In this document: piece after piece, positions 8,761-16,657 of the stretch
Position numbering within the stretch: the first letter of the stretch is position 1
Layout of the letters: every line of letters begins with the position of its first letter
Assembly: GCA_025997935.1 (NCBI GenBank)
Contig: BNVG01000007.1
Span: 1 to 31,733 of the forward strand
Source: Synergistales bacterium
Lineage (GTDB): Bacteria; Synergistota; Synergistia; Synergistales; Aminobacteriaceae
DNA: 31,733 nt
Reading direction: 5' to 3'
The notes under the pieces: generated by a model
Seen by the model: the letters and a program-made list of their open reading frames with translations, nothing else
The model's database searches: none
What the model was told of the DNA's origin: nothing
Program-made: the position numbers and the translations under genes

Positions 8761-10812
8761 GTGTCTAATTTGTCTATTCGTACGCGCTTGATAGCAACTT
8801 TTTCCATAAGTCTCATCATAGTGATTGGAGTCATCGCTTACATTGTGTTTTCGTCCGCCCGGGAGTCATCCATCGAAGCGTTTCATGAGTTCGCGGTCAG
8901 TCAGTTGGAGCGCGTCGAGGAACGCATCAACACGTTTATCGAACCGGGGGTCATGAGCGTCAAATATCTTGCCGATATGAATATTGTGAGAGATTCCCGA
9001 GGTAAACTCACTAACTATCTCGACACCAAAGAAACCACAACTCTCCTTTATGCCAACCATCCCCCGCACGAGCGTCTTATATACGACGAGTTCATTCGAG
9101 TATCAAACTCCAACAAAAATTTTGGCCTCGTTTTTATGGCCAATGACGATGGCCAGTACGCGCAGGCTCCGGAAGGGTATACCAAACTTGCGGGTTACGA
9201 TCCCCGCAAGCGAGGCTGGTATGTCGAGGCCATCAACGACAAGCGCGACGTGACCGTGACGTCGCCGTACCTCACGACCGGAGGCGGCGTAGTGTGCAGT
9301 ATCATGGTGAAAACTCGCGACCTCCAAGGCCGCCCCTTGGGCCTGTTGGGCGTGGACTACAGCCTTCAGAGCCTGACTAATGATTTCGACAAGCGCCGCG
9401 TTTCGAAAACGGGTTACCTCGTGGTGTTCGACGCCAATGGACGCATCATAACGGACGGACGCCACTCTAATTATGTCGCTATGGAGCCGAAGGATTATCC
9501 CGATATCCGAAAAAAAATGGCGGCTCTGTCCGATGGGGTGATGATGAACATAGGGGAGCGCGGAGCCGAGGAATATATCGTCATGAAAACCGTAGACTCG
9601 CTCGGCTGGAAAATCGCCGTCATCTTCGATAGAGCGGAGATGTTCGAATCATCCTACAAACTTTTACGCACTATACTGTTCACGTCGGTCGTCGTCTTTT
9701 TGCTTGCCCTTATCCTGCTTTTGACCCTTGCGCGCGGCATCCTGCGCCCGATAGAGAAATTGCGTGAAGCGATGTCCGCCGTTTATGGCGGCGATATGAC
9801 GGCGCGCGTCGGCTTGAATGGAAAAGACGAGCTTTCAGAGGTCGCGCAATCCGTGGATCGGGTCGTTGCCGAGCAACGTGATTTCTTGCTGGAACTCAGA
9901 GAGCAAGGGGACAGGATCGACCACAATACGGAGGAATTGGAGGACGTGTTCAAGAACGCCGAGTCGATGGCGAGCGCCATTGCCGGTCACGCGCGCAGTC
10001 TCTCTCGCGCCGCCGACGAAAATTCCGAGGAGGTAGAGGTTTTGAGCGCCGGGATAGAGGAGATGTCGGCAGCGGCGACAGGGGCGGCGAGTTCAGCGGC
10101 ATCCGTTTCCGCCGACGCCGAGCAGCTCAAGAAAAACGCGGAAGCGTCCGACGAGATGATCAGGCTCAACATGGCGAGTGTCGAGAATATGGCGCAAGCC
10201 TTCAAAACCGTTTCGACGCAGGTACAAAACCTCGACTCCAAGGCAGTAAACATCAACAATATCGTCGTGGCCATTACCGGTATCGCGGATCAGACGAACC
10301 TCTTGGCCCTCAACGCGGCAATAGAAGCCGCGCGCGCGGGAGAAGCGGGGCGCGGCTTCGCGGTCGTCGCGGAAGAAGTCCGCAAGTTGGCGGAAAACAG
10401 CAATAAGGCGGCGGGGCAAATCGGCGAGCTGGCGCGTGATATCGCTTCCGAAACACGTTCCGCCGTAGAGCGCGCGTCGGACGGGCTGAAGTTAGCGACG
10501 GACACGGAGAACGACACGCGCAAAACGCAAGAGAGGCTTTCCGACGTCATCTCGGCGGTTGCTCGTATCGTCGCCCAGATTCACAACGTGGCGACTACGT
10601 CGGAGGGACAGTCCGCCTCTCTTGCGGAGATGGCCGCTTCCGTGGAACGCGTCACGAAATCCGCTACTGGCAACAAGGAAAAATCGGCCGAAATCGCGGG
10701 TCAGGTCGACAATATCACCGAAACGATCGGAGGCGTGGCCAAAACGATGGATTCGTTACGCGGTATGGTCGCGTCGAATAGCGAGCATATCGCGCGGTTC
10801 ACCTTGGAATAA
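8761..10812 (+). CDS. methyl-accepting chemotaxis protein (dCache sensor)
   Basis: A 683-residue chemoreceptor with the same plan as the one at 1082-3166. An N-terminal span (residues about 9-29) is followed by a large periplasmic dCache region with [11 protein letters not shown] and [12 protein letters not shown] second span lies near residues 300-322. Then come a HAMP domain starting [14 protein letters not shown], coiled coils, and a signalling tip with [19 protein letters not shown] at residues 522-548. It would signal to CheA/CheW, which are not in this window. The start is GTG at 8761. A TTG at 8770 would give MSIRTRL, parallel to the possible TTG start of the other receptor, and is a real alternative. 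Its end faces the AlbA_2 remnant with only 8 bp between stops and no terminator visible. Confidence 0.93.
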   Translation: MSNLSIRTRLIATFSISLIIVIGVIAYIVFSSARESSIEAFHEFAVSQLERVEERINTFIEPGVMSVKYLADMNIVRDSRGKLTNYLDTKETTTLLYANHPPHERLIYDEFIRVSNSNKNFGLVFMANDDGQYAQAPEGYTKLAGYDPRKRGWYVEAINDKRDVTVTSPYLTTGGGVVCSIMVKTRDLQGRPLGLLGVDYSLQSLTNDFDKRRVSKTGYLVVFDANGRIITDGRHSNYVAMEPKDYPDIRKKMAALSDGVMMNIGERGAEEYIVMKTVDSLGWKIAVIFDRAEMFESSYKLLRTILFTSVVVFLLALILLLTLARGILRPIEKLREAMSAVYGGDMTARVGLNGKDELSEVAQSVDRVVAEQRDFLLELREQGDRIDHNTEELEDVFKNAESMASAIAGHARSLSRAADENSEEVEVLSAGIEEMSAAATGAASSAASVSADAEQLKKNAEASDEMIRLNMASVENMAQAFKTVSTQVQNLDSKAVNINNIVVAITGIADQTNLLALNAAIEAARAGEAGRGFAVVAEEVRKLAENSNKAAGQIGELARDIASETRSAVERASDGLKLATDTENDTRKTQERLSDVISAVARIVAQIHNVATTSEGQSASLAEMAASVERVTKSATGNKEKSAEIAGQVDNITETIGGVAKTMDSLRGMVASNSEHIARFTLE

Positions 10813-10820
10813 GTGAGATA

Positions 10821-11474
10821 TTATTTCAATACGCGATACTTCCTGTTCCGATTTCCGCCGCTCGCAACAACAACACCCTCGTCAACAAGCCGCGAAAGCA
10901 ACCGCCGCGCCGTTGCCGACGAGCGCTTGATAATCTTCGCCGCGTCTGTCGCGGTGATTTCTCCGTTGCCTTTGAGATAAGCTATTAGGACATCTACGGG
11001 CCTTTTATCGCTCACAAAGTCGTTATCGCTCAATTTATCGCTCACGTTATCGCTCACATGGCCGTTATCGCTCACTTCGGTGAGCGATAAAATGAGCGGC
11101 ACAATCGTCCTGAATACATCGCACTCAACGAGTTCCGGTTCTCCGCCAGAGTAAATTTTCGTATATTTATAAAGATTACGCACACCCGAACCGAGCGCGT
11201 CAGCGTAGCCGAGATTGATAAAAAAGTTTGCCAAAAGCGGATTTTTAGGCTGCGGAGTAAAGGATTGTCCCGTGATGTGGTCGGTTTGATATAATCCGGC
11301 GCTTTGCATAATCTCTCGGTCAGACGACTTCGCCCACGGGTGCTTTTCGTTGCGCGACAAAGCAAGCTGACGAACTTGCGGCATCAGCCTTTCCAACAAC
11401 AGTTTGCTGTCTGTAGCGTAGGGGAATATTTTGCTTTCGCCGTCGCGGATAAGCTGTCTGAGTTTGTCGAGCAT
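10821..11474 (-). pseudogene. AlbA_2-type ATP-binding regulator remnant with internal deletions
   Basis: An open 217-residue frame whose parts match pieces of the AlbA_2/RecG-like transcriptional regulator family, but not contiguously. It opens with MLDKLRQLIRDGESK, the usual N-terminus. It then skips most of the AlbA_2 domain to RLMPQVRQLALSRNEKHPWAK and SAGLYQTDHITGQ. Next it jumps directly to the later block PKNPLLANFF and LGSGVRNLYKYTKIYSGG. A linker of VSDN/VSDK repeats follows, then a C-terminal winged-helix-like segment (TATDAAKIIKRSSATARRLL). From memory, full members are roughly 450-500 residues. Both gaps keep the frame. The start overlaps the upstream dehydratase stop (TGATG) and GGAGGGGGTGG precedes it. 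It is probably a decayed gene, but a translated shortened protein cannot be excluded. A longer frame up to 11855 only reads the dehydratase gene out of frame. Confidence 0.7.
11005..11090. repeat. five direct copies plus one inverted copy of TTATCGCTCA
   Basis: TTATCGCTCA occurs at 11005, 11023, 11035, 11047 and 11065, spaced 18, 12, 12 and 18 bp. The inverted copy TGAGCGATAA is at 11081-11090. The last direct copy and the inverted copy form a perfect 11-bp stem (11065-11075 with 11080-11090) closed by TTCG, flanked as C(TTCG)G. On the coding (minus) strand the direct copies encode the VSDN/VSDK linker. The inverted copy is read in a different way (LSLTE), so codon repetition alone does not explain it. 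Confidence 0.85.
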
Positions 11475-12349
11475 CACACCACCCCCTCCATAATTTTGCA
11501 GGAGCGGAGCGCGAAGGGTAGTTCGTCCGCTATCTCTGAGGCCAGAATGCCGTCCACGCCCTTGCGGTCTCTCAGGCGACGCCCCGCCATGCCGTGCAGA
11601 GCCCCGCCCACGCAGGCGGCGTCGAAGGGGCTGAGTCCCTGCGCCAGAAACGCCCCGATACAGCCGGAAAGGACATCGCCGGACCCGGGGACGGAAAGCT
11701 CCGGGCCGCCGTGGTTCAGCAAAGCCGTTCTTTCCCCGTCCGCTCCAACCGACATGACGAGCGTATCCCGCCCCTTCAAAAGGACGCAGCCCCATCGCCT
11801 CGCGAGGCGCTCCGCAGCCGCCGCGCGGTCTCGCCTGACCTCGTCGACGCTCCACGACAGGAGGCGCGCGGCCTCTCCCTCGTGAGGGGTCAAAACGGCG
11901 TCTTTACGCAAAAGCAGCTCTTCACCCCTCACGGCGAGCGCGTAAAGGGCGTCTCCGTCCATCAAAAGCGGCTTGTCCCATTTTTCCCAAAGAGCCTGAG
12001 CGAAGGCAACCGCCCCGTTGGAGCGCCCCAACCCCGGCCCAGCCACAGCGGCGTTCGCGCGCGGCGCCTCCGCGAGCGCCGCGTCCGTCCACGAAGCCCG
12101 CGACGTTGGCAGCTGCACCGCCTCCGGCAGACGGGACGCGCAGGCTTGGCATACAAGCGGCAAAGACAGCAGAGAAACGACACCGCCTCCGCTGCGTAGC
12201 GCCGACAAAGAGGCCAGTATGGCGGCGCCCGGATAGTTTTCCGACCCGCCCGCAACCAAAACCCGCGCGCGCGCCTCCTTGTTCATATCCAAGGGGCGAG
12301 GGGGCAGCAAGCGACTCACGTTTTCGAGATTGAACACGGGAAAAGACAT
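11474..12349 (-). CDS. nnrD: ADP/ATP-dependent NAD(P)H-hydrate dehydratase
   Basis: This enzyme repairs hydrated NAD(P)H by ATP- or ADP-driven dehydration. It belongs to the ribokinase-like fold. The 291 residues show VLVAGGSENYPGAAILAS near the N-terminus, AGPGLGR, PLLMDGDAL, LTPHEGEAARLL, VLLKGRDTLV and the catalytic GSGDVLSG with the conserved Asp. In many bacteria this domain is fused behind an NnrE epimerase domain. Here it stands alone, so the epimerase is elsewhere or missing. The usual NPG-type residues before the catalytic motif are replaced by PELSVPGSGD. The ATG at 12349 is preceded at some distance by AAGGGGG. It overlaps the downstream AlbA_2 remnant start by one base, and is divergent from the YgeY-like hydrolase. 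Confidence 0.9.
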   Translation of the reverse strand: MSFPVFNLENVSRLLPPRPLDMNKEARARVLVAGGSENYPGAAILASLSALRSGGGVVSLLSLPLVCQACASRLPEAVQLPTSRASWTDAALAEAPRANAAVAGPGLGRSNGAVAFAQALWEKWDKPLLMDGDALYALAVRGEELLLRKDAVLTPHEGEAARLLSWSVDEVRRDRAAAAERLARRWGCVLLKGRDTLVMSVGADGERTALLNHGGPELSVPGSGDVLSGCIGAFLAQGLSPFDAACVGGALHGMAGRRLRDRKGVDGILASEIADELPFALRSCKIMEGVV

Positions 12350-12492
12350 TTGTATATTTGCCCCCTTCAGTTTCAGGCGGTACGCCGTATCAATATTCTT
12401 ATGGCATAATAATTATATCTCGCAAAACAGGACAATCGACGGAAAATGGACGCGAAAATGTTTAACGCTATTTTTACGGAGGGGAAACCATT

Positions 12493-13635
12493 TTGGACGA
12501 AGACCTTATAACTTTCACTCAAGACCTTGTCAGGATTCAGAGCTATTCCGACCATGAGGGCGAAATTGCGCGGCGTCTCCTGCAAAAGATGGAAGAATTG
12601 GGATACGACGAGGCTTTTATCGACGAGACGGGCAACGTGGCGGGGCGGATAGGCCGGGGAGAAAAGACCGTCCTGTTCGATTCCCATCTCGATACGGTCG
12701 AGGTGAACGACGCGCCGGACTGGCTGTGCCCCCCCTTTAGCGGAGAGATAAGGGACGGCAGACTGTACGGGCGCGGGGCGGTCGATATGAAATCCGCTTT
12801 GGCCGCCTCTTTGTACGCCGCCGTCGCGGCAAGAGATTCGGGTTGGAACGCCGGAAAAACCGTTTACGTCACAGGGAGCGTCTGTGAGGAGTTCTGCGAC
12901 GGGGAGAGCCTCAGGGCGCTGTTTGAGAATCACAGCCTGAAGCCGGATTATGTGGTTATATGCGAGCCCTCGGACAATACCATCACCTTAGGGCATAAAG
13001 GGAAAGCGCAGACGCGCGTCAAAACTTACGGCGTCTCGGCCCACGGCTCCGCGCCGGAAAAGGGGGTCAACGCCGTTTACGAGATGGCGGATATAGTAAC
13101 GCGCGTGGAGAGAAGAAACCAGGAGCTCACCGCCTCTGGCAACCCCCACGGAACGATGGTTCTGTCCGACATATCCTGCGTCAGCGCCTCCCTGAACGCG
13201 GTTCCGAGCGAATGCGCCATATACATCGACAGACGTCTCGTTTTAGGAGAGACGGAGGAGGACGTCAAAAAAGAAATGGACAACCTTATCGCCGGAAAGA
13301 ACGCCTCATGGGAAATCGGGCGGTTGACAAGAAAAAGCTGGACGGGAGCCGAGCTTTGCTATGACCCACTGCACTCGGCCTGGAAAATAGACGAGGAACA
13401 CGAGCTGACAAAGGCCTGCCGCCACGCGTATGAAGACGCGTTTGGAAGCGCGAGCGAAAGATACGATTTTTGGGACTTCGGGACGAACGCCGTGACCCCC
13501 GTCCGCATGGGCATCCCCACAATAGGCTTCGGCCCCGGAGAGTACAAGCTGGCCCATATGGTCAACGAAAACTGCGAGCTTAGCAAAATCAAAGACGCCT
13601 GCCGTTTCTACGCGTCCTTGATCAAAAACTTATAG
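12493..13635 (+). CDS. M20 metallohydrolase of the YgeY family
   Basis: A 380-residue zinc hydrolase of the ArgE/DapE/ACY1 group that cleaves N-acyl or amide bonds in small substrates. Visible M20 elements are HLDTV near residue 67, GRGAVDMKSA with the bridging Asp, CEE near 137, CEPSD, HGSAPEKGVNAVYEMADI and GIPTIGFGPG with a following AHMVNE. The HGSAPE..NA.Y.MADI and GFGPG blocks fit YgeY-type hydrolases best. These are named for linkage to selenium metabolism in some genomes, but no such genes lie here. The TTG start follows GGAGGGG by 8 bases. It is the first gene of a plus-strand run with the YczE-like protein and phosphate butyryltransferase, so a role in amino-acid derivative breakdown is likely. 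Exact substrate unknown. Confidence 0.88.
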   Translation: MDEDLITFTQDLVRIQSYSDHEGEIARRLLQKMEELGYDEAFIDETGNVAGRIGRGEKTVLFDSHLDTVEVNDAPDWLCPPFSGEIRDGRLYGRGAVDMKSALAASLYAAVAARDSGWNAGKTVYVTGSVCEEFCDGESLRALFENHSLKPDYVVICEPSDNTITLGHKGKAQTRVKTYGVSAHGSAPEKGVNAVYEMADIVTRVERRNQELTASGNPHGTMVLSDISCVSASLNAVPSECAIYIDRRLVLGETEEDVKKEMDNLIAGKNASWEIGRLTRKSWTGAELCYDPLHSAWKIDEEHELTKACRHAYEDAFGSASERYDFWDFGTNAVTPVRMGIPTIGFGPGEYKLAHMVNENCELSKIKDACRFYASLIKNL

Positions 13636-13651
13636 ATAAAAAACTTATAGA
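13624..13651. repeat. short tandem duplication across a stop codon
   Basis: AAAAACTTATAGA is present at 13624-13636 and again at 13639-13651, a 15-bp period. The first copy contains the TAG stop of the YgeY-like hydrolase. The second lies just downstream. It looks like replication slippage with no effect on the protein. Confidence 0.6.
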
Positions 13652-13728
13652 CAAGGGCGGGGACGCGCCAATATCGGCGGCTTTCAGGCGCGACACGCCA
13701 TAACGCCGCGACGGGGAAGGGATTTTTT

Positions 13729-14385
13729 ATGAAGAACTTCAAAAAAGCGATTCTATACATGCTCGGCCTGTTTTTAACGGCTGTCGGCGTCAATCTCTCT
13801 AAAATCGGGGGCCTTGGCATCTCTCCGGTTTCGTCTATTCCGTATGCCTGCGAGCTTATCTGGGGTATCGAGATGGGCTTGGCCACCGCGCTTATCTTTA
13901 TGGGCCTGATACTGTTGCAGATAATTTTGCTACGGAAACGCTTCAAACTTATACAGTTTTCGCAGCTGATATGCACCTATGCGTTCAGCTTTTTCGTGAC
14001 GCTGACCGGCCCCGCCATGCTAACCGGCTTTTTGCCGAATCCGGCCAACTGGTTTGCTCAGCTCGCCTACTGCCTTGTGGGCGTGGTATTTATAGGCGCG
14101 GGAGTCTCTTTGTACTTGATTCCGGGGTGGATTCCCATGCCGGCGGAAGGAGTGGCGCTCGCCCTCGTGGAGACAAGCGGCGGCAGACTTCCGCTTCACC
14201 GATGCAAGATAATCGTGGATGTAAGCCTCGTCGCCGTCTCCGCCGCCCTGTCGCTGACGTTTCTGGGCGGGCTTGTTTCGGTTCGCGAAGGTACGCTTAT
14301 CGACGCGGTTTGCGTCGGCGTCATCGTCGGGTTCGTCCACAGGCGCTTTAAGGAAAAACTTTTGCTCTGGATAGAAAATATTTAA
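13729..14385 (+). CDS. YczE-like integral membrane protein
   Basis: A 218-residue protein with about five or six hydrophobic segments, starting with a span at residues 8-25 followed by LSKIGGLGISPVSSIPYA. The GLGISP..S.P and later IPMPAEGVALAL motifs and the overall length resemble the YczE/YitT-like membrane proteins (DUF6198-type). Their transport or regulatory role is not established. It ends with a short basic tail (HRRFKEKLLLW). GGGGAAGGGA precedes the ATG. It lies 93 bp after the YgeY-like hydrolase and 23 bp before phosphate butyryltransferase, so co-transcription and a role in moving a substrate or product of amino-acid fermentation are plausible but inferred. Confidence 0.82.
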   Translation: MKNFKKAILYMLGLFLTAVGVNLSKIGGLGISPVSSIPYACELIWGIEMGLATALIFMGLILLQIILLRKRFKLIQFSQLICTYAFSFFVTLTGPAMLTGFLPNPANWFAQLAYCLVGVVFIGAGVSLYLIPGWIPMPAEGVALALVETSGGRLPLHRCKIIVDVSLVAVSAALSLTFLGGLVSVREGTLIDAVCVGVIVGFVHRRFKEKLLLWIENI

Positions 14386-14408
14386 CCCGGGAAAGGGGAG
14401 TTTCTATA

Positions 14409-15338
14409 ATGGAATACAAAAATTTCGAGGAAGTGGCAAAAAGGGCCAAAAATATCCCGGAACGCAGGCGCGGAGTCGTCGCGGGCGCGGAGGACGACCA
14501 CGTTTTAGAGGCCGTGTTCGAGGCCGAAAAGCGCGGCATAGCCGTCCCTGTCCTGACGGGGAACGAAAAGGCAATAGCCGGTAAAGTGAAAGCCCTTGGC
14601 TTCGACCCGTCAAAATACAGGATAATCGACGTGCCTGATGGCGAAAACCCAGCACAGCGCGCCGTCGAGGCGATAAACGCGGGCGAGGCCGACTTTCTCA
14701 TAAAGGGGCGTCTCGACACAAAAGACCTCCTGAAGCCCGTCGTCGACAAAAAGAACAACCTCCACATCGACAGGCCCGGCGTCAAGGGGCTTATGTCCCA
14801 CTTCACCATTTTCCAGATTCCGGGCTGGCACAAGCTCCTTGTGATAACGGACGGGGGCATGGTGATGTACCCAGACCTCGAAATGAAGAAGGGCATAATA
14901 GTCAACGCCGTGGAGACCATGAGAAGCATGGGGTACGAAAAACCCATAGTCGGCGTGCTTTGCGCCGTAGAGAAGCTCAACGAGAAAATGACCGAGACAG
15001 TGGACGCCGCCGCTCTCGCCGAGGCAAACAAGCGGGGCGAGATAGCCGACTGCGTCGTTGAAGGCCCTATCTCCTACGACGTGGCCATGAGCGCGGAGAT
15101 AGCGGCCATAAAGGGCTACGAGAGCCCGAACTGTGGAAACTTCGACATTCTGATAGTCCCGAACCTGACGGCCGGCAACCTGCTGGGCAAGAGCCTTATA
15201 ATCAGCGCCCACGCCGAAATGGCCGGAATTGTCGTAGGGGCAAAGATACCGATTGTCCTGACCTCGCGCGGGTCTTCGGCGGCTGAGAAATTCAACTCCA
15301 TCGCTCTGTGCGCCGTGACGTCGCTCAGGAGGGTATAA
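14409..15338 (+). CDS. ptb: phosphate butyryltransferase (acyl-CoA to acyl-phosphate)
   Basis: A cytoplasmic enzyme of the phosphate acetyl/butyryltransferase family, 309 residues (usual length about 300). It swaps CoA for phosphate on butyryl- or branched acyl-CoA, feeding an acyl kinase that makes ATP. Visible family blocks are DFLIKGRLDTKDLLKPVV near residue 95, LLVITDGGMVMYPDL near 140, VEGPISYDVAMS, and the C-terminal SRGSSAAEKFNSIALC. AAAGGGGAG precedes the ATG. It follows the YczE-like gene by 23 bp. A butyrate kinase gene is not in the window. The opposing operon encodes a 2-oxoacid:ferredoxin oxidoreductase whose acyl-CoA product is the natural substrate, so the two units probably work in one pathway. 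Phosphate acetyltransferase activity is less likely from the shorter, single-domain form. Confidence 0.92.
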   Translation: MEYKNFEEVAKRAKNIPERRRGVVAGAEDDHVLEAVFEAEKRGIAVPVLTGNEKAIAGKVKALGFDPSKYRIIDVPDGENPAQRAVEAINAGEADFLIKGRLDTKDLLKPVVDKKNNLHIDRPGVKGLMSHFTIFQIPGWHKLLVITDGGMVMYPDLEMKKGIIVNAVETMRSMGYEKPIVGVLCAVEKLNEKMTETVDAAALAEANKRGEIADCVVEGPISYDVAMSAEIAAIKGYESPNCGNFDILIVPNLTAGNLLGKSLIISAHAEMAGIVVGAKIPIVLTSRGSSAAEKFNSIALCAVTSLRRV

Positions 15339-15344
15339 ATATTA

Positions 15345-15375
15345 CAGGGGCGACCGCGGAGGGTGGCCGCCCCTG
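15345..15375. repeat. REP-like GC-rich palindrome between convergent genes
   Basis: CAGGGGCGACC at 15345-15355 pairs with GGCCGCCCCTG at 15365-15375, 11 bp with one mismatch and a 9-base loop. It lies between the ptb stop and the stop of the transporter gene on the other strand. Neither side has a T-run, so if it ends transcription it is not a standard intrinsic terminator. Its GGGCGACC core recurs in the palindrome at 23858-23881. Confidence 0.65.
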
Positions 15376-15399
15376 CCGAGACGAGGGGGGTAGCAAATT

Positions 15400-16608
15400 C
15401 TAAAAGAAATGGCTCCCCACAAAGCCCGCGATTATAACTGAGGCGATGGTGACGGTGATGAAGCCTCCCGTGATCATCTTGGGCAGAATGTAGTTCTCTA
15501 TCGCCTTCTTCTCGTCGGGGGTCGTGCCGATGGCCGCGGCCACTTCCTGAGAGATGAAGAGGGTCGTGGGGAAACCGAAGGTGCAGGTCAGGCCGATTGG
15601 AATGGCCAGAAGAGGGCTCATTCCAAATATCTTGCCGACGATAGCCCCGAACACGATGGTGGCGATAGCGCCTGTGCCCAGACAGACCGCCAAGGGGTAG
15701 AGAAGGCTCATGAGAAGCTCCGGGGTGGTCTGAGTTAGGTTGGCGAAGACGACCATAGTGGTAGCGAAGAGGATAAACGTGGCCGACCCGGACTTGCCGA
15801 GGGCCTGTTTTTCCAAAAAGCCAAGTTCCGTAAACAGGATGCCGACCAAGAGACACATAACGAACGGGTGAATCTGATTGTTGAGAAGGCTGGCCAAGTA
15901 TTGAGCTATGCAGGCCACTATGGCTATTTTAGCCAAGATGACGATGGGCCTGTTGAAGGAGTCGGGAAGCTGCAAGAGTCTCCTTTTAGCGGGCCCGCTC
16001 GCCGTCTTTGCCTCGTCCCTCAGGTAGAGAGCCATCTCGTCCGGGTGCTGTATAAACCGCTTCGCCTCTTTTCTGAGAAGGAAGGAGGAGATGGGGATTC
16101 CCACGAAGTTCTGGAACACCAGCACCAAAAGAATAAACGAATTTAACTGCTGGGAGAGAATAGGGTCAGCTACTTTGGTTTTGAATACCTCAAGAAGCGT
16201 CAGGACGGCTATGTTGGCCCCCGCGAATATGGGCGCGCCGGCGTAGGCCAAGTTCTTGTCAAAAAAGAACGGGCCGATGAAAATGATGGCCGACGTGGCG
16301 ATGAGGAGGGTGATTATCGCCACCACAACCGTCTTCCACTGCCGCTTCAGCTCCTCTAAGTCCATCAGGGTTCCCAAAGACGTAATAAGTACGAAAATGA
16401 GCACGCCTGCCAAGGGGCCAACGTTGGATATCTGGAACAGCTCATGCGGCAGGAAGAACGCGCCGCTTGGCAACTTGAACCAGAAGCCCATGAGGAGAAC
16501 GAAAGCGATAACCAAAGTAGTCGACAGAACGGCCTTTGTCTTGTCGGCCACAAGCTCGCCAATGGCGAAAACAACCAAAAAAATCGTCAGTGCCTGAATA
16601 GCGTTCAT
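15400..16608 (-). CDS. polytopic membrane protein, probable secondary transporter
   Basis: A 402-residue very hydrophobic protein with about ten or eleven predicted spans and a central polar loop (about residues 180-215, rich in Lys, Arg, Glu). The two halves both end in glycine-rich segments, a layout seen in inverted-repeat transporters such as the GltS/2-hydroxycarboxylate group, but I cannot assign it to a family with confidence. I chose the ATG at 16608 because AGGAGGTAA lies just upstream; the frame extends 12 residues further without support. It sits 49 bp after an M20D amidohydrolase on the same strand, so it may import the peptide, acyl-amino acid or amino acid that the hydrolase uses. 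Last gene of the probable Kor operon. Confidence 0.8.
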   Translation of the reverse strand: MNAIQALTIFLVVFAIGELVADKTKAVLSTTLVIAFVLLMGFWFKLPSGAFFLPHELFQISNVGPLAGVLIFVLITSLGTLMDLEELKRQWKTVVVAIITLLIATSAIIFIGPFFFDKNLAYAGAPIFAGANIAVLTLLEVFKTKVADPILSQQLNSFILLVLVFQNFVGIPISSFLLRKEAKRFIQHPDEMALYLRDEAKTASGPAKRRLLQLPDSFNRPIVILAKIAIVACIAQYLASLLNNQIHPFVMCLLVGILFTELGFLEKQALGKSGSATFILFATTMVVFANLTQTTPELLMSLLYPLAVCLGTGAIATIVFGAIVGKIFGMSPLLAIPIGLTCTFGFPTTLFISQEVAAAIGTTPDEKKAIENYILPKMITGGFITVTIASVIIAGFVGSHFF

Positions 16609-16657
16609 TTCATTACCTCCTGTATTTTGTTTTTGAAAACTCAATCCCTCAGAAGCT

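Noticed and set aside
11005..11090. CRISPR-like array
   Set aside because: Repeat unit is only 10 bp with 2-8 bp between copies, inside a coding frame, with no cas genes nearby.
11475..11855. N-terminal extension of the AlbA_2-type frame (to make 344 codons)
   Set aside because: It only reads nnrD out of frame and has no homology. The ribosome site and TGATG overlap at 11474 mark the real start.
12373..12933. 186-codon minus-strand frame opposite the YgeY-like hydrolase
   Set aside because: No motif or ribosome site; the plus strand has conserved M20 metal-site motifs over the same region.
14348..15031. 227-codon minus-strand frame opposite ptb
   Set aside because: Serine- and arginine-rich shadow with no motif; ptb on the plus strand has strong family blocks.
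15345..15375. Intrinsic terminator of ptb
   Set aside because: The stem is good but no T-run follows on either strand, so I list it as a REP-like palindrome instead.
15116..15856. 246-codon minus-strand frame across ptb end and the transporter
   Set aside because: It spans two real genes in wrong frames and has histidine- and arginine-rich low-complexity sequence.
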